34,023 bases of DNA. It comes from Gammaproteobacteria bacterium. GTDB lineage: Bacteria > Pseudomonadota > Gammaproteobacteria > UBA4575. Position 1 is the first letter of the stretch; every line of letters starts with the position of its first letter. The notes beneath the pieces were generated by a model, which worked only from the letters and a program-made list of their open reading frames with translations, was not told where the DNA came from and ran no database searches. The translations under genes and the position numbers were made by a program. Of this stretch, positions 25,797 to 33,612 are shown piece after piece. The stretch lies in the NCBI GenBank assembly GCA_022824965.1, contig JAJDYY010000007.1, forward strand, positions 1-34,023, read 5' to 3'.

Positions 25797-26783
25797 TGTT
25801 GAATACGAACGGGAAAATCATCAAACCCAAGGTGGGCCTGCTGAACCTGGCGGAGGCGCTGGGGACCGTATCGAAGGCCTGCAAGGTGATGGGCGTATCC
25901 CGGGATACGTTTTACCGCTATCAGGCGGCAGTGGAGGAAGGCGGTGTGGAGGCGGGGCTTGAGCGTTGCGGCGCAAGGCGAACCTGGCCAACCGGATCGA
26001 CGAGCAGACCGAGGCGGCGGTGGTGGCGCAGGCTACGGAGTTCCCGGCGCATGGTCAGTTGCGCACCCGCAACGCGCTGCGCAAGCGGGGGGTCTTCGTC
26101 TCGGCCAGTGGCGTACGCAGTGTCTGGCGGCGCCATGGCCTGGAGAACTTCAAGCTGCGGCTGGCGGCCAGGGTGGCGGCCCTGGAGAGGAAGAAGCACG
26201 ACGATGAGGCCTGTGGGGAGATCGAGACGGCCCATCCCGGTTATCTGGGGTCCCAGGACACGTTCTACGTCGGCGCATTGAAGGGCGTGGGCCGGGTCTG
26301 TCAGCAGACCTTCGTCGACACCTGCAGCAAGGTGGCCTTTGCCCGGCCGTATGCCACCAGGACGCCGATCCCCTCAGCGGACCTGCTGAATGACCAGGTG
26401 CTGCCCTTCTTCGAGAACCACGCCCTGCCGGTGCTTCGCATCCTGACGGACCGGGGCACCGAGTACTGTGGCAAGGTGGAGCCTCATGATTACCAGCTGT
26501 ACCTGGCGGTCAATGACATCGAGCATACCAGAACCCGGACCCGCTCCCCGCAGACCAACGGCATCTGCGAGCGCTTCCACAAGACCCTCCTGCAGGAGTT
26601 CTGCCAGGTCACGTTCCGAAGAAGCTGTATGCGGACCTCGATACGCTACAGGCGGATCTGGATGAATGGCTGCGGTACTATAACCATGAACGCACCCACC
26701 AGGGCAAAATGTGTTGTGGCAGAACGCCGATGGATACCCTGGAAGAGGGTCAACAACTCTGGAAGGAGAAGCATATACACTGA
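25796..26783 (+). pseudogene. IS481-family DDE transposase, two frameshifts
   Basis: The reading starts MLNTNGKIIKPKVGLLNLAEALG with an N-terminal helix-turn-helix (SKACKVMGVSRDTFYRY). Near 25963-25970 the frame shifts, and the protein continues as RRKANLANRIDEQTEAAVV, then the rve catalytic core (ILTDRGTEYCG, SPQTNGICERFHKTLLQEF). After 26617 one base is missing; the true end continues in a third frame as KKLYADLDTLQADLDEW through HERTHQGKMCCGRTPMDTL to a TGA at 26781. An intact relative would be about 330 residues. The breaks make it inactive. Confidence 0.85.
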
Positions 26784-26861
26784 TCTTTAACTGACAGGCA
26801 CTGACGTCAGTACCGGTACCTGTCAGGTCAAGGCTGAACCACTACAACTTATATACAAAGG

Positions 26862-27116
26862 TTATAGGGCACCGTCGTCACGCTCTTCTACAGCGAAAGT
26901 CCGCACCGCATCACCCAATGGGCGGTTGTCTCCAAATTCCTTTTCTCGCTCTTCAAGAAAATGAGGGCCTGGTGTATGTGTTTCGTTTTCAGATAAACAA
27001 AAAATCCTCTCCAATTTAGCACTATATTTGAGTAATGCAGCCTCAGGATTTGCTGCTTGTTCCGGGTGGAAATCTGTTTCTCCATCTATATACAAGCGAT
27101 AATAACGAATGATCAT
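26862..27116 (-). CDS. Small hypothetical protein, coupled to upstream small gene
   Basis: 84 residues starting MIIRYYRLYIDGETDFHPEQAANPEAALLKY. Acidic, soluble, no signal or membrane segment, no recognised domain. Its ATG overlaps the stop of the preceding 38-residue gene (ATGA), a sign of translational coupling. It ends only 13 bp from the IS481-like end, but its own stop is its natural end as far as can be seen. Confidence 0.5.
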   Translation of the reverse strand: MIIRYYRLYIDGETDFHPEQAANPEAALLKYSAKLERIFCLSENETHTPGPHFLEEREKEFGDNRPLGDAVRTFAVEERDDGAL

Positions 27117-27229
27117 ATCACCGGCTGCTCCCAGTTGTTTTCACGATTTCTCATTTCGCGAGCAGTTAAGATCGCTTTTACAGCACATCCAAAGCGACCA
27201 CGTCTCTGTTTCTTTGCTTCCGTTTTCAT
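27113..27229 (-). CDS. Very small basic protein upstream of the 84-residue gene
   Basis: 38 residues, MKTEAKKQRRGRFGCAVKAI followed by a helix-prone tail ending QPVI. It is strongly basic at its N-terminus. AGGGG lies before the ATG, and its TGA overlaps the next ATG (ATGA). The pairing of a basic small protein with an acidic one is reminiscent of small toxin-antitoxin or regulator pairs, but nothing more can be said. Confidence 0.4.
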   Translation of the reverse strand: MKTEAKKQRRGRFGCAVKAILTAREMRNRENNWEQPVI

Positions 27230-27421
27230 CATGTACCCCTAACTTGATGGAGAAGCTGACATAGGAGAACCAAGCCTTTATCGCAAGGATCATACGTCAC
27301 TGATGAGGTTCGAGTTCACATACAATAATCCGTTCTGTTCTGAGGCTTTTGTTGAGGATTCCAATTAATTCTAGTTGCAGCATCTCTCTTGCTCTTGCAT
27401 TTAATAGCAGAGGATTATTTC

Positions 27422-28714
27422 TTATCCTACTTGTTTGATTCGTTTGCACACACCTTCGAGGATTGGGTCTGTTGTTGATGCTGGCACACTGACATCAGTA
27501 GCCAAAGTAGCTATCTCCTCAATCACATCATCGATCGAGGCAGTGAGGCTGGAAAAGATGCTATCGATATCCTGCTCACGCAGTCCTGCTTTTTGGCCTG
27601 TCTGATAAAAGTGCCGGAGCTGGATTTGATTTAGACGGTAATGATTGTTGTTTCCCAGGGCCATGGCCAGTTTGGTTTTCTGATCCGGTAATTCTGGCCA
27701 GGGTGCAGCCGAAATCACATCGTATAAGGGGGTGAGTCGGTAACCATCTGGCGAGAGAGATATTGAGAAGTTTTTAGCGTGTCCATCAATGGCCGCCAGT
27801 AGCCAGAACACGATTTGAGCTCTCATGAAGGTCATGCGGTCTTCATGCGGGCTGATAGCACCGTTCAGGAATTTCAGAACACTATCAATGCTTGGGCCAC
27901 CATCACTTTGGTATTTCCGTACGGGCGGCACTCCCAGTGCTTGACACATATCTTCCTGCGGAATCCGGTATATCACTCCATCCCGCCAGACTCGATCAAA
28001 ACGCTCAATGACGATTACGGGTTTGTCGTCTAATTTCAAAACCTCAGCCTTTGCTGACTCGGCCCCCAAGGCACGGCACAGTTCAAGACAGAGCCACTCA
28101 TTCCAAGGTGTATCAGAAAAATCAGCACCGATTGCGCTTTCTTTCATAGCGGGTTTGAAGATGTGTGAGGTTGGTGTTGGGCCAAGTGGTAACTGCCATT
28201 GCTTGTCGATCAGCAGGAAGGCAGTTTTTTCTTGCACCCCTGCAATGGAGATACGAAAGTCATCATCGTTGATATTGACACCAAGAGGCGTAACTTCGAG
28301 GGAAGCGATCCGAGCAGCAATTTCATCATCACTTACCGGTCTGTACTCCATATTTGTTGGATCACCAGGATCAAGTCCCTCGGGAACAAAGCGCAACGCT
28401 CCCACACAATCTCGTCCAAGGACTGCTAGGAGATCAAAAATCCCAGCGCTATCTGCATGCTCATGGGCCGCAATTTTTTCTCTTACAGTGCGATCATCAG
28501 GCAACAGCCCATCAAAGTAGTTGGCTGCACTTTCACCGGACCAAACACGATCAGTCAGCGGCATAGACACAGAGATCGGAAATGCTTTATCAAATGACAG
28601 CCAGTCCGGATCATAACGAAACGATGTTGCACCACTAGGCTCAAGGGAATACATGCCGACTTTACTAGAGCCAACATACACATCAAGCACGCGTCTCTGG
28701 CGTTTGCGCCCCAC
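27422..28714 (-). CDS. hipA: HipA-family Ser/Thr kinase toxin
   Basis: 430 residues. HipA kinases phosphorylate glutamyl-tRNA synthetase or related targets, halting translation and giving drug tolerance. The N-terminal HipA domain has NYFDGLLPDD. The activation loop RISIAGVQEK contains Ser156, matching the autophosphorylated Ser150 of E. coli HipA. Lys187 is in HIFKP, catalytic Asp310 in DGHAKNFS and metal-binding Asp332 in LYDVISA. All catalytic residues are present, so it should be active. The GTG start directly follows the hipB stop (TGAGTG), so the pair is coupled; a second GTG at 28696 is possible. Confidence 0.93.
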   Translation of the reverse strand: MGRKRQRRVLDVYVGSSKVGMYSLEPSGATSFRYDPDWLSFDKAFPISVSMPLTDRVWSGESAANYFDGLLPDDRTVREKIAAHEHADSAGIFDLLAVLGRDCVGALRFVPEGLDPGDPTNMEYRPVSDDEIAARIASLEVTPLGVNINDDDFRISIAGVQEKTAFLLIDKQWQLPLGPTPTSHIFKPAMKESAIGADFSDTPWNEWLCLELCRALGAESAKAEVLKLDDKPVIVIERFDRVWRDGVIYRIPQEDMCQALGVPPVRKYQSDGGPSIDSVLKFLNGAISPHEDRMTFMRAQIVFWLLAAIDGHAKNFSISLSPDGYRLTPLYDVISAAPWPELPDQKTKLAMALGNNNHYRLNQIQLRHFYQTGQKAGLREQDIDSIFSSLTASIDDVIEEIATLATDVSVPASTTDPILEGVCKRIKQVG

Positions 28715-28960
28715 TCAATACACCGTTGGGTCGAACCCTGCTTTGCGACGCGGGACAATAGACAGGTCTATGTCTAGAGCAGCCAATACCCTGAGCACAG
28801 TGTCATGTTTTGCTGCATTCAATCCGTTCTCAAGGTCAGATACCAGTGCTTGGCGTACTGAGGCTTTTCGAGCAACATCAATCTGCCGTAATCCCTTATT
28901 CTTGCGTGCATGACGAATCGCTGCGCCGAGGTCTTTATTGTTGCGTATAACCTTACTCAT
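28715..28960 (-). CDS. hipB: HipB-family antitoxin, Xre-type HTH regulator
   Basis: 81 residues with a Cro/C1-type helix-turn-helix (IRHARKNKGLRQIDVARKASVRQALVSDLENG). It should bind the operators upstream, repress the hipBA pair and neutralise HipA. The antitoxin comes first and its stop touches the hipA start. A purine-rich AAGGATAATAGGGATG precedes the ATG. Confidence 0.93.
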   Translation of the reverse strand: MSKVIRNNKDLGAAIRHARKNKGLRQIDVARKASVRQALVSDLENGLNAAKHDTVLRVLAALDIDLSIVPRRKAGFDPTVY

Positions 28961-28976
28961 CCCTATTATCCTTCTT

Positions 28977-29035
28977 TATACGGTTTATTGTATATTATCT
29001 ATATATACTATTTTATGTATAATACTAATATATAC
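28977..29035 (-). promoter_or_regulatory. hipBA promoter region with repeated operator half-sites
   Basis: Half-sites TATAC and GTATA recur: TATAC-8-GTATA (28977-28994), another TATAC at 29004-29008, and GTATA-9-TATAC (29017-29035). The block is very AT-rich and contains several TATAAT-like boxes. The array just upstream of hipB fits cooperative HipB binding. Half-site sequence differs from the E. coli TATCC/GGATA operators. Confidence 0.5.
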
Positions 29036-29184
29036 GAATAAACTGATATATTTGCCAAATTATTGATACATTACCTCACAATTTTAGGCTTAGTTTTCGA
29101 CGTTATTTGGTGTCATTTTATTAGGCATTGATCTAATTTGACTGCAACGGGCGACCAAAGATCGGGCAAAAGAGGGTCCGAGCA

Positions 29185-29307
29185 ATGTTCGATGAAATCG
29201 AAGAGGAATATGGCGGAATCGAATCGTGGGCGGACGAAATAAAGAGGTATTCTGGAGGAATACTAGATTGTAGAGAGCACATGATCTATCCGGTCTTGTT
29301 ATTGTGA
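29185..29307 (+). other. Possible 40-residue coding remnant
   Basis: A peptide MFDEIEEEYGGIESWADEIKRY followed by SGG has natural-looking composition and extends upstream in frame through RPKIGQKRVRA to a stop near 29140. It is too short and isolated to call a gene and may be the decayed end of one. The remaining sequence of 29036-29522 shows no gene. Confidence 0.2.
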
Positions 29308-29522
29308 TGTATAAATCAACTTTAACTATAGGGTGTCTAGTGCACTGTATGAGTATCACAAACCCAGCCCAGGACCCGGAAATTAGGGTAACGCTTACAT
29401 AAAACTCAGGCCCTGTTCCTAATCCTCGTACCAGGCCACGTCGTAGTATTCATTACAATGGGGTCAAAAATCAGCGAGCCCAGAGGAATTGGACCAACTC
29501 CTGCAGGATATCAACCCTCGAT

Positions 29523-29558
29523 TTTGTCACGCATATATTTACAAATATGCGTGACAAA
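29523..29558. repeat. Perfect 14-bp inverted repeat with 8-bp spacer
   Basis: TTTGTCACGCATAT (29523-29536) and ATATGCGTGACAAA (29545-29558) are exact inverse copies around the asymmetric spacer ATTTACAA. It lies 24 bp beyond the stop of the fic gene. No T-run follows on either strand. It could be a stable 3' hairpin of fic, an operator, or a recombinase core site; the sequence alone does not decide. Confidence 0.6.
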
Positions 29559-29581
29559 TGACTTTGTGCAGCATCTATGCA

Positions 29582-30697
29582 TCACAAAATCTTGTCCCCT
29601 TCTGCAGTTCTCAGAAGATCTGTGTAAACAAACAGGGTAGATTGTTGCCCTCTTGCCGGCAGAACGACCTGCAAAACTCCCTGTTCTCGTAAGGCTGTTA
29701 AAAGCCGGGGTACTGTAGTCTGGGGGATACCGGAATGTTGTGAAAAATAAGAGGCTCTGAAGACTGGTTTTTCAAATAGCCAGTCTAATGTACGCAAGGC
29801 ATATTGTGAGCGTGTTATCTCTACGATGCGTACCTTCATGCTTTCATACAGGGCAAGTATGTCTTGAGTTTTTTTCAAATTATTTTCAGCCTGGGTTTGT
29901 ACTGCTTCGAGGAAGAACCTGCACCAGTCAGTCCAGTTATCGTCTCTGGAAACAGCCAGCAACTTTTCGTAATAAGCCTCACGATTCGCCTCAAAGTAGG
30001 CACTGATATAAAACGTAGGTTTCCTGATAAGGCTGTTTTGCCACAGAAACAAAGGAACCAGCATGCGCCCCAAGCGGCCATTGCCGTCCAGGAAAGGGTG
30101 CAATGCCTCAAATTCGGCATGCAGGATGGCAAGCTGTACAAGAAAATCAGGAGAATCCGCATGCATGAACTTTTCCCATGAGCCTATTGCATCTGGGAGC
30201 TTGTCTGCCCCAATAGGAACAAATCTGGCATTTTCAATGGTGCAACCGGATGACCCAATCCAATTGGGTATTTTTCTATATTCACCTAGAGATTTGCCCT
30301 GACCACGCACTCCTGAGAGCAGCACAGAGTGCGCACTTCGAATCACGCGCCCAGACAGCGGTAAACTTTTCAGCATTCCTTCAGCGTGCCTGATGGCATT
30401 ACGGTAATTAAGCACTTCATTGAAATCCGCAAGTCGTGCAGGAGTGTCTGGTTTTCTGCCTGCTTCAAACTCTAAAACCTCTTCTACAGTCGTCTGAGTG
30501 CCTTCTATTTTTGAGGAAAGTACCGCCTCTTGAGTGGACAGGGGCGATAGCAAAATCTCAGGATTAGGGATGGCGCCGAGCATCCCGTCATACCGAGCAA
30601 TGGCTGCAGAAGCAGGACCAATCAGGGGAACGAGTTCCGTCCAGTCGAGCAGGTCAACAGGCGGGAATTTCCCATCGTGGTAGTAAACTGGAGCCAT
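29582..30697 (-). CDS. Fic-family AMP-transferase
   Basis: 371 residues. Fic proteins transfer AMP (or other nucleotides) to hydroxyl side chains of target proteins. The catalytic motif HPFLDGNGRLGR is complete (His200 to Arg211). The inhibitory helix motif (S/T)xxxE(G/N) is present N-terminal to it as SSKIEG (Ser61, Glu65, Gly66), so this is a class II, self-inhibited Fic protein. The C-terminus (PVFRASYFSQHSGIPQTTVPRLLTALREQGVL) is a winged-helix DNA-binding domain, as in many stand-alone Fic proteins. The N-terminal part has the Fic_N features PLIGPASAAIARYDGML. No antitoxin gene lies beside it. Confidence 0.92.
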   Translation of the reverse strand: MAPVYYHDGKFPPVDLLDWTELVPLIGPASAAIARYDGMLGAIPNPEILLSPLSTQEAVLSSKIEGTQTTVEEVLEFEAGRKPDTPARLADFNEVLNYRNAIRHAEGMLKSLPLSGRVIRSAHSVLLSGVRGQGKSLGEYRKIPNWIGSSGCTIENARFVPIGADKLPDAIGSWEKFMHADSPDFLVQLAILHAEFEALHPFLDGNGRLGRMLVPLFLWQNSLIRKPTFYISAYFEANREAYYEKLLAVSRDDNWTDWCRFFLEAVQTQAENNLKKTQDILALYESMKVRIVEITRSQYALRTLDWLFEKPVFRASYFSQHSGIPQTTVPRLLTALREQGVLQVVLPARGQQSTLFVYTDLLRTAEGDKIL

Positions 30698-30763
30698 TAG
30701 TCATTCAAAAGTCTGTCTGGATTACTGCGCCTGTACTCTTTGAGTGGCTCCAACTGCGAAGCT

Positions 30764-30899
30764 AGCCCAGATATTGCACAAGAGGGTGGGCAAGGGTTCC
30801 TGTAGTTCGATATAATTCAGTTAGTTACACCAATATCGAAGGAGCTCCTGCCCATGACGGATTGTACCCAAGAAGTCCTCTTGTTTCCACGCTGTATGT
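30764..30899 (+). pseudogene. IS1380-like element remnant (5' end)
   Basis: After a leader containing GATATAATTC (possible -10) and GAAGGAGCTCCT, an ATG at 30854 begins MTDCTQEVLLFPRCM and stops. This matches the start of IS1380-family transposases, which continue with a KRRKVEA...GG-like block not present here. The sequence before it (CCCAGATATTGCACAAGAG) resembles an IS end. Only the left part of the element survives. Confidence 0.5.
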
Positions 30900-31059
30900 A
30901 GGCAATCCCATACAGTTAGTAGTTGATCATGTAGAAATTGAGCGCACTTGATGTTGCCAGATTAATCTTGCTAACGGTATTGTGCTGGAAAATATAGGTG
31001 ACTAGACAAAGTGCTAGTCTGAAATGTCAGTGAATTAGAAAATGATGTGAAGCTTTTTA

Positions 31060-31470
31060 TTGCACAGGAATAAAGGCCGCAGCAAAAAGCAAGGATATTT
31101 CGTCTGGATTCATGACAAGCCGGTTTATCCCCAACGCGGTGAAGCCCTACCTGTAAATCCTGACCTATCAGACGACATACGTCGAGACTATGATGAAGCC
31201 AGCAGTACGCAAAGACGGGGGGGAATCGAAAATGCCGCTGACCAGGCCGAAACGGAACATTTCGCACTTGCGCTTGACTACTTGGACCGGAATTGGAAGC
31301 GTGTATCTGACGAAGCTAAAGCCGTAAAGTCCGGCCAAGCAGTCGAGGCGCCGCTATGCATGACGCCTTATCTAGCTATTGCCGGCCACGGCGGCGAGGA
31401 CGTCATTGACAGTGCCACACTCCGATTGGCACTTCTGCAAGCAGAGTACGACAGGTTGACTACTGTGTGA
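31060..31470 (+). pseudogene. Fragment with DUF4145-like N-part and unrelated C-part
   Basis: 136 residues from a TTG start. YFVWIHDKPVYPQRGEALPV followed by NPDLSDDIRRDYDEASS fits the middle of DUF4145 domains, which should continue with an SPRGAAALLR-like helix. Instead the frame continues TQRRGGIENAADQAETEHFALALDYLDRNW and a tail unlike that family. The 5' end is missing next to the IS1380-like remnant. It is best read as a chimera of two truncated genes; whether it is expressed is unknown. Confidence 0.4.
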
Positions 31471-31550
31471 AATCCCTGGGGAAGCTTCATGGTGTAGAAA
31501 ACCTTGATGAAAGCACCTTGGAATTTGGTTAAAGACGAACAATATCTGGG

Positions 31551-32171
31551 TCACCATTCCTTAGGTTTATAAATTTCCGTACCAGGAATGGGGTTTGGGA
31601 GTTGGCTCTTTGCCAAACTGGCTTTTCGAATTGTTCGCTGAAAACTTGAATGCCTCATAAGTTGTTTTGACACATACCTCCTCCAAGGGGTAAAAAGCCC
31701 TACCACTTTTCCATATTCGTCTTTAACAATACGCATCGCTTCCGCTAAATCGCTGTCATTGCTAATGATTATCGCGCAATCAAATATACCCTTATGTGCG
31801 TCATTCACCAGATGTACTGCCAGATTTACATCAGAGCCTTTTTCTTCTATGCGGAAAACCTTAATCAGATTTCCGTGTTTCGGATCAACTGGCCTATAAG
31901 ACACTTTGGTTTCAAGGAAATGTCCATAAATGATAGACAATTCTGGGATATAAGACTCAATAGCTTTAAGGTAGGTCGCTTGCCGTATGGGAACACTTGG
32001 ATCTTTAGGTGTGGGCCTGACTTTTGCTGTGCAGTAAACAACAGAAATAATGTCGAAGTGTGGCCTTAATATAGCTTTGCAGAGCTGCTTAGGGTCTAAC
32101 CACTTGTAGGGTGTACCCTTAACAGCCCCATAGTAAAAGTTGAACCCATCGACATAAACTGCTGTACGCAT
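31551..32171 (-). CDS. NYN-domain (PIN-like) putative RNase
   Basis: 206 residues of the NYN/DUF88 family, metal-dependent RNases with a PIN-like fold. The acidic site is seen as VDGFNFYY (Asp8, Asn11), EEKGSDVNLAVHLVNDA (Asp114) and IISNDSDLAEAM (Asp139, Asp141). Some database entries name such proteins 6-hydroxy-3-succinoylpyridine monooxygenase after one Pseudomonas homologue; the sequence supports only the NYN fold. I chose the ATG at 32171 because GAGG lies 6 nt before it; a TTG 12 nt upstream would overlap that site. A double-hairpin leader with terminator precedes it. Confidence 0.85.
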   Translation of the reverse strand: MRTAVYVDGFNFYYGAVKGTPYKWLDPKQLCKAILRPHFDIISVVYCTAKVRPTPKDPSVPIRQATYLKAIESYIPELSIIYGHFLETKVSYRPVDPKHGNLIKVFRIEEKGSDVNLAVHLVNDAHKGIFDCAIIISNDSDLAEAMRIVKDEYGKVVGLFTPWRRYVSKQLMRHSSFQRTIRKASLAKSQLPNPIPGTEIYKPKEW

Positions 32172-32182
32172 TTCGTGCCTCA

Positions 32183-32254
32183 AAAAAGCAAAGGGTCCTG
32201 AGAACTTCTTCTCAAGACCCTGCAGCCCGCCGGCGAAACGACGGGGGTAGTAAC
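32183..32254 (-). promoter_or_regulatory. Attenuator-like leader of the NYN gene: two hairpins and T-run
   Basis: On the reverse strand the order is: a first GC-rich hairpin CCCGTCG/CGGCGGG (32228-32247), then a second hairpin AGGGTC-TGAGAA / TTCTCA-GACCCT (32192-32221; one mismatch, 4-nt loop), then TTTGCTTTTTT, then GAGG and the ATG. The second hairpin plus T-run is a full intrinsic terminator placed 11 nt before the ribosome binding site, so transcription into the gene must pass it. This suggests attenuation, a small leader RNA, or cleavage by the NYN protein itself. Confidence 0.65.
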
Positions 32255-32352
32255 CGTAAAATTTTTAGGAAATTATAGCAGAAATTAGAAAGAATCAAAC
32301 ACAATCAAGTGACCTGGTAGTGTCTCAGTTTGAGATTCTTTTAGGTTGATAT

Positions 32353-32508
32353 TTATGAGCGGAATCTTATGGCATAAACGTAAGTATTGAAATCTGTAAG
32401 ACTATATATCCATCTTTCATCTCCATGTTCATGGAATCGCCAGGTGGCACCAGCTACCATGTCAGCCAACTGAATGCCAATGCTAGCGTTATCCAATCCT
32501 AAAGTGAT
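32353..32508 (-). pseudogene. C-terminal remnant of a DUF3800 protein
   Basis: About 50 residues reading RLTITLGLDNASIGIQLADM followed by VAGATWRFHE, which is the conserved C-terminal end of DUF3800 proteins (SxxxxGIQLADxxAG). The catalytic-type N-terminal part (D-D-S/T) is missing; upstream of about 32510 the reading turns into backbone sequence. The gene was cut at the island edge. A short TCTCA/TGAGA hairpin with TTCTTTT (32324-32343) lies beyond its end. Confidence 0.55.
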
Positions 32509-32661
32509 GGTGAGCCGGGGAAGCGGGGAAGCGATGTATGGATCCGGAGGTCTGTTGAGTTCTGTATGAGATGATCCCCTGCCTGGGGATGCGGTCAAGG
32601 GGCGTTGTCCAAGGGAGGATGAGCCTGAAGTGGAGAGGGTTCAATGAGGCCATGGCAGGTG

Positions 32662-33612
32662 TCAGGGCAGGGCGTAGCGGATCGTGAACAATGCAGAAAA
32701 CCGGCTGGTATCGTTGGTGCGCGACCGGGTGCTGACCGGCTCGCTGCCGTCGAGGCGCAGGTTGGGTGCGTGGCTGCGCACCAGTTCGCCCTGGTAGGGG
32801 CGGGATTCGAACGCCTCGAAATGTTTCCACTGCACCCTGAACCCGAACGAAAGCACCTCCGAAAACCTGCGGTCCACGCCCAGGACCAGCGCATAGCCCG
32901 TCAGGGTGTCTCGCATCCTTTCGCGGCCTACACTGACCGTTCCGGCCAGGTTGCGGCGAATCTCCGCCGCGTTGGGCTGGCCAGCGCCGGTCGCAATGTC
33001 CCGGGAATCCGCGCTCCGGGCCCAGAGCCAGGAGAAATCCATATGCGACCGGGCAATGCCCAGACCCAGCCCTGCATAGGGCGTCCACCGGGTCCGGTTC
33101 GGCCAGTCACGATAGCCCATGACGAACAGTTCGTCCGAAGTTGCGGTGTCGAGCGTCTCCTCGCCAATGGAAAGTTCGTTGCTGATCTTGTCAAAATCCA
33201 CGCCGGTGGCATCGGACGATGAAACCGTCTGATCGAACCGTGTGACGTGGTGCGCATAGGACACAGCCAGACGGAATCGAGGCGATACCCGCAGACCCAG
33301 CTCCGTCTCGATGGAAAGCCCGCTGCCCCGGTCGAAATGTGCCTGCCATCCGTCCCCATAACCGCGATCGGGCGCGGTGCAGCCGGACACTGCAAGCGCC
33401 CTCGGGTTGATGTACTCGTCGCAAAGGCTCGCCCGGTCGTTGCTGCGGCTCACCACGGTCACGTCCCCCGAAGTGTTCCCACCGACGGCAAGCCCCCAGT
33501 ACCATTGTGCAGCACTTGTCTCTGTGGGTACGACGAAAGCCGAAAGTGCCAGCAAAGCCATCGCCGCGGCCCACTGACGAACCCAGTTGAACCTGTACAC
33601 TCCGAAGGTCAT
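32662..33612 (-). CDS. Outer-membrane beta-barrel protein (paralogue of 21509-22510)
   Basis: 316 residues from the ATG of MTFGVYRFNWVRQWAAAMAL, whose signal peptide ends near TSA-AQW; a GTG at 33690 would add an unlikely N-terminal tail. The barrel pattern includes WYWGLAVGGNTSGDV, ETELGLRVSPRFRLAVSYAHH, RWTPYAGLGLGIARSHM, ALVLGVDRRFSEVLSFGFRVQWKHFEAF and the end FTIRYALP. Two Cys in the first loop (LCDEY ... SGCTAPD) may pair. It shares the RWTPYxGLG block, Cys loop, strand order and RSHxPxxxDG segment with the protein at 21509, but has diverged clearly. The C-terminal residue is Pro, not Phe. Function unknown. Confidence 0.78.
   Translation of the reverse strand: MTFGVYRFNWVRQWAAAMALLALSAFVVPTETSAAQWYWGLAVGGNTSGDVTVVSRSNDRASLCDEYINPRALAVSGCTAPDRGYGDGWQAHFDRGSGLSIETELGLRVSPRFRLAVSYAHHVTRFDQTVSSSDATGVDFDKISNELSIGEETLDTATSDELFVMGYRDWPNRTRWTPYAGLGLGIARSHMDFSWLWARSADSRDIATGAGQPNAAEIRRNLAGTVSVGRERMRDTLTGYALVLGVDRRFSEVLSFGFRVQWKHFEAFESRPYQGELVRSHAPNLRLDGSEPVSTRSRTNDTSRFSALFTIRYALP

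Larger units (their letters stand above)
25689..26849 (+). mobile_element. IS481-like insertion sequence, inactive
   Basis: About 1.16 kb bounded by imperfect 30-bp terminal inverted repeats: 25689-25718 (starts AGTTGCAGTAGTTCCG) and 26820-26849 (inverse starts AGTTGTAGTGGTTCAG), which agree at most positions. Inside lies one transposase gene broken by two frameshifts. Near the right end, CTGACAGG / CCTGTCAG (26791-26826) enclose a perfect ACTGACGTCAGT palindrome. Family given from the transposase; target duplication not determined. Confidence 0.8.

Noticed and set aside
29090..29359. 89-codon reverse frame between hipBA and fic
   Set aside because: Composition not protein-like; the opposite strand carries a more natural, though short, peptide.
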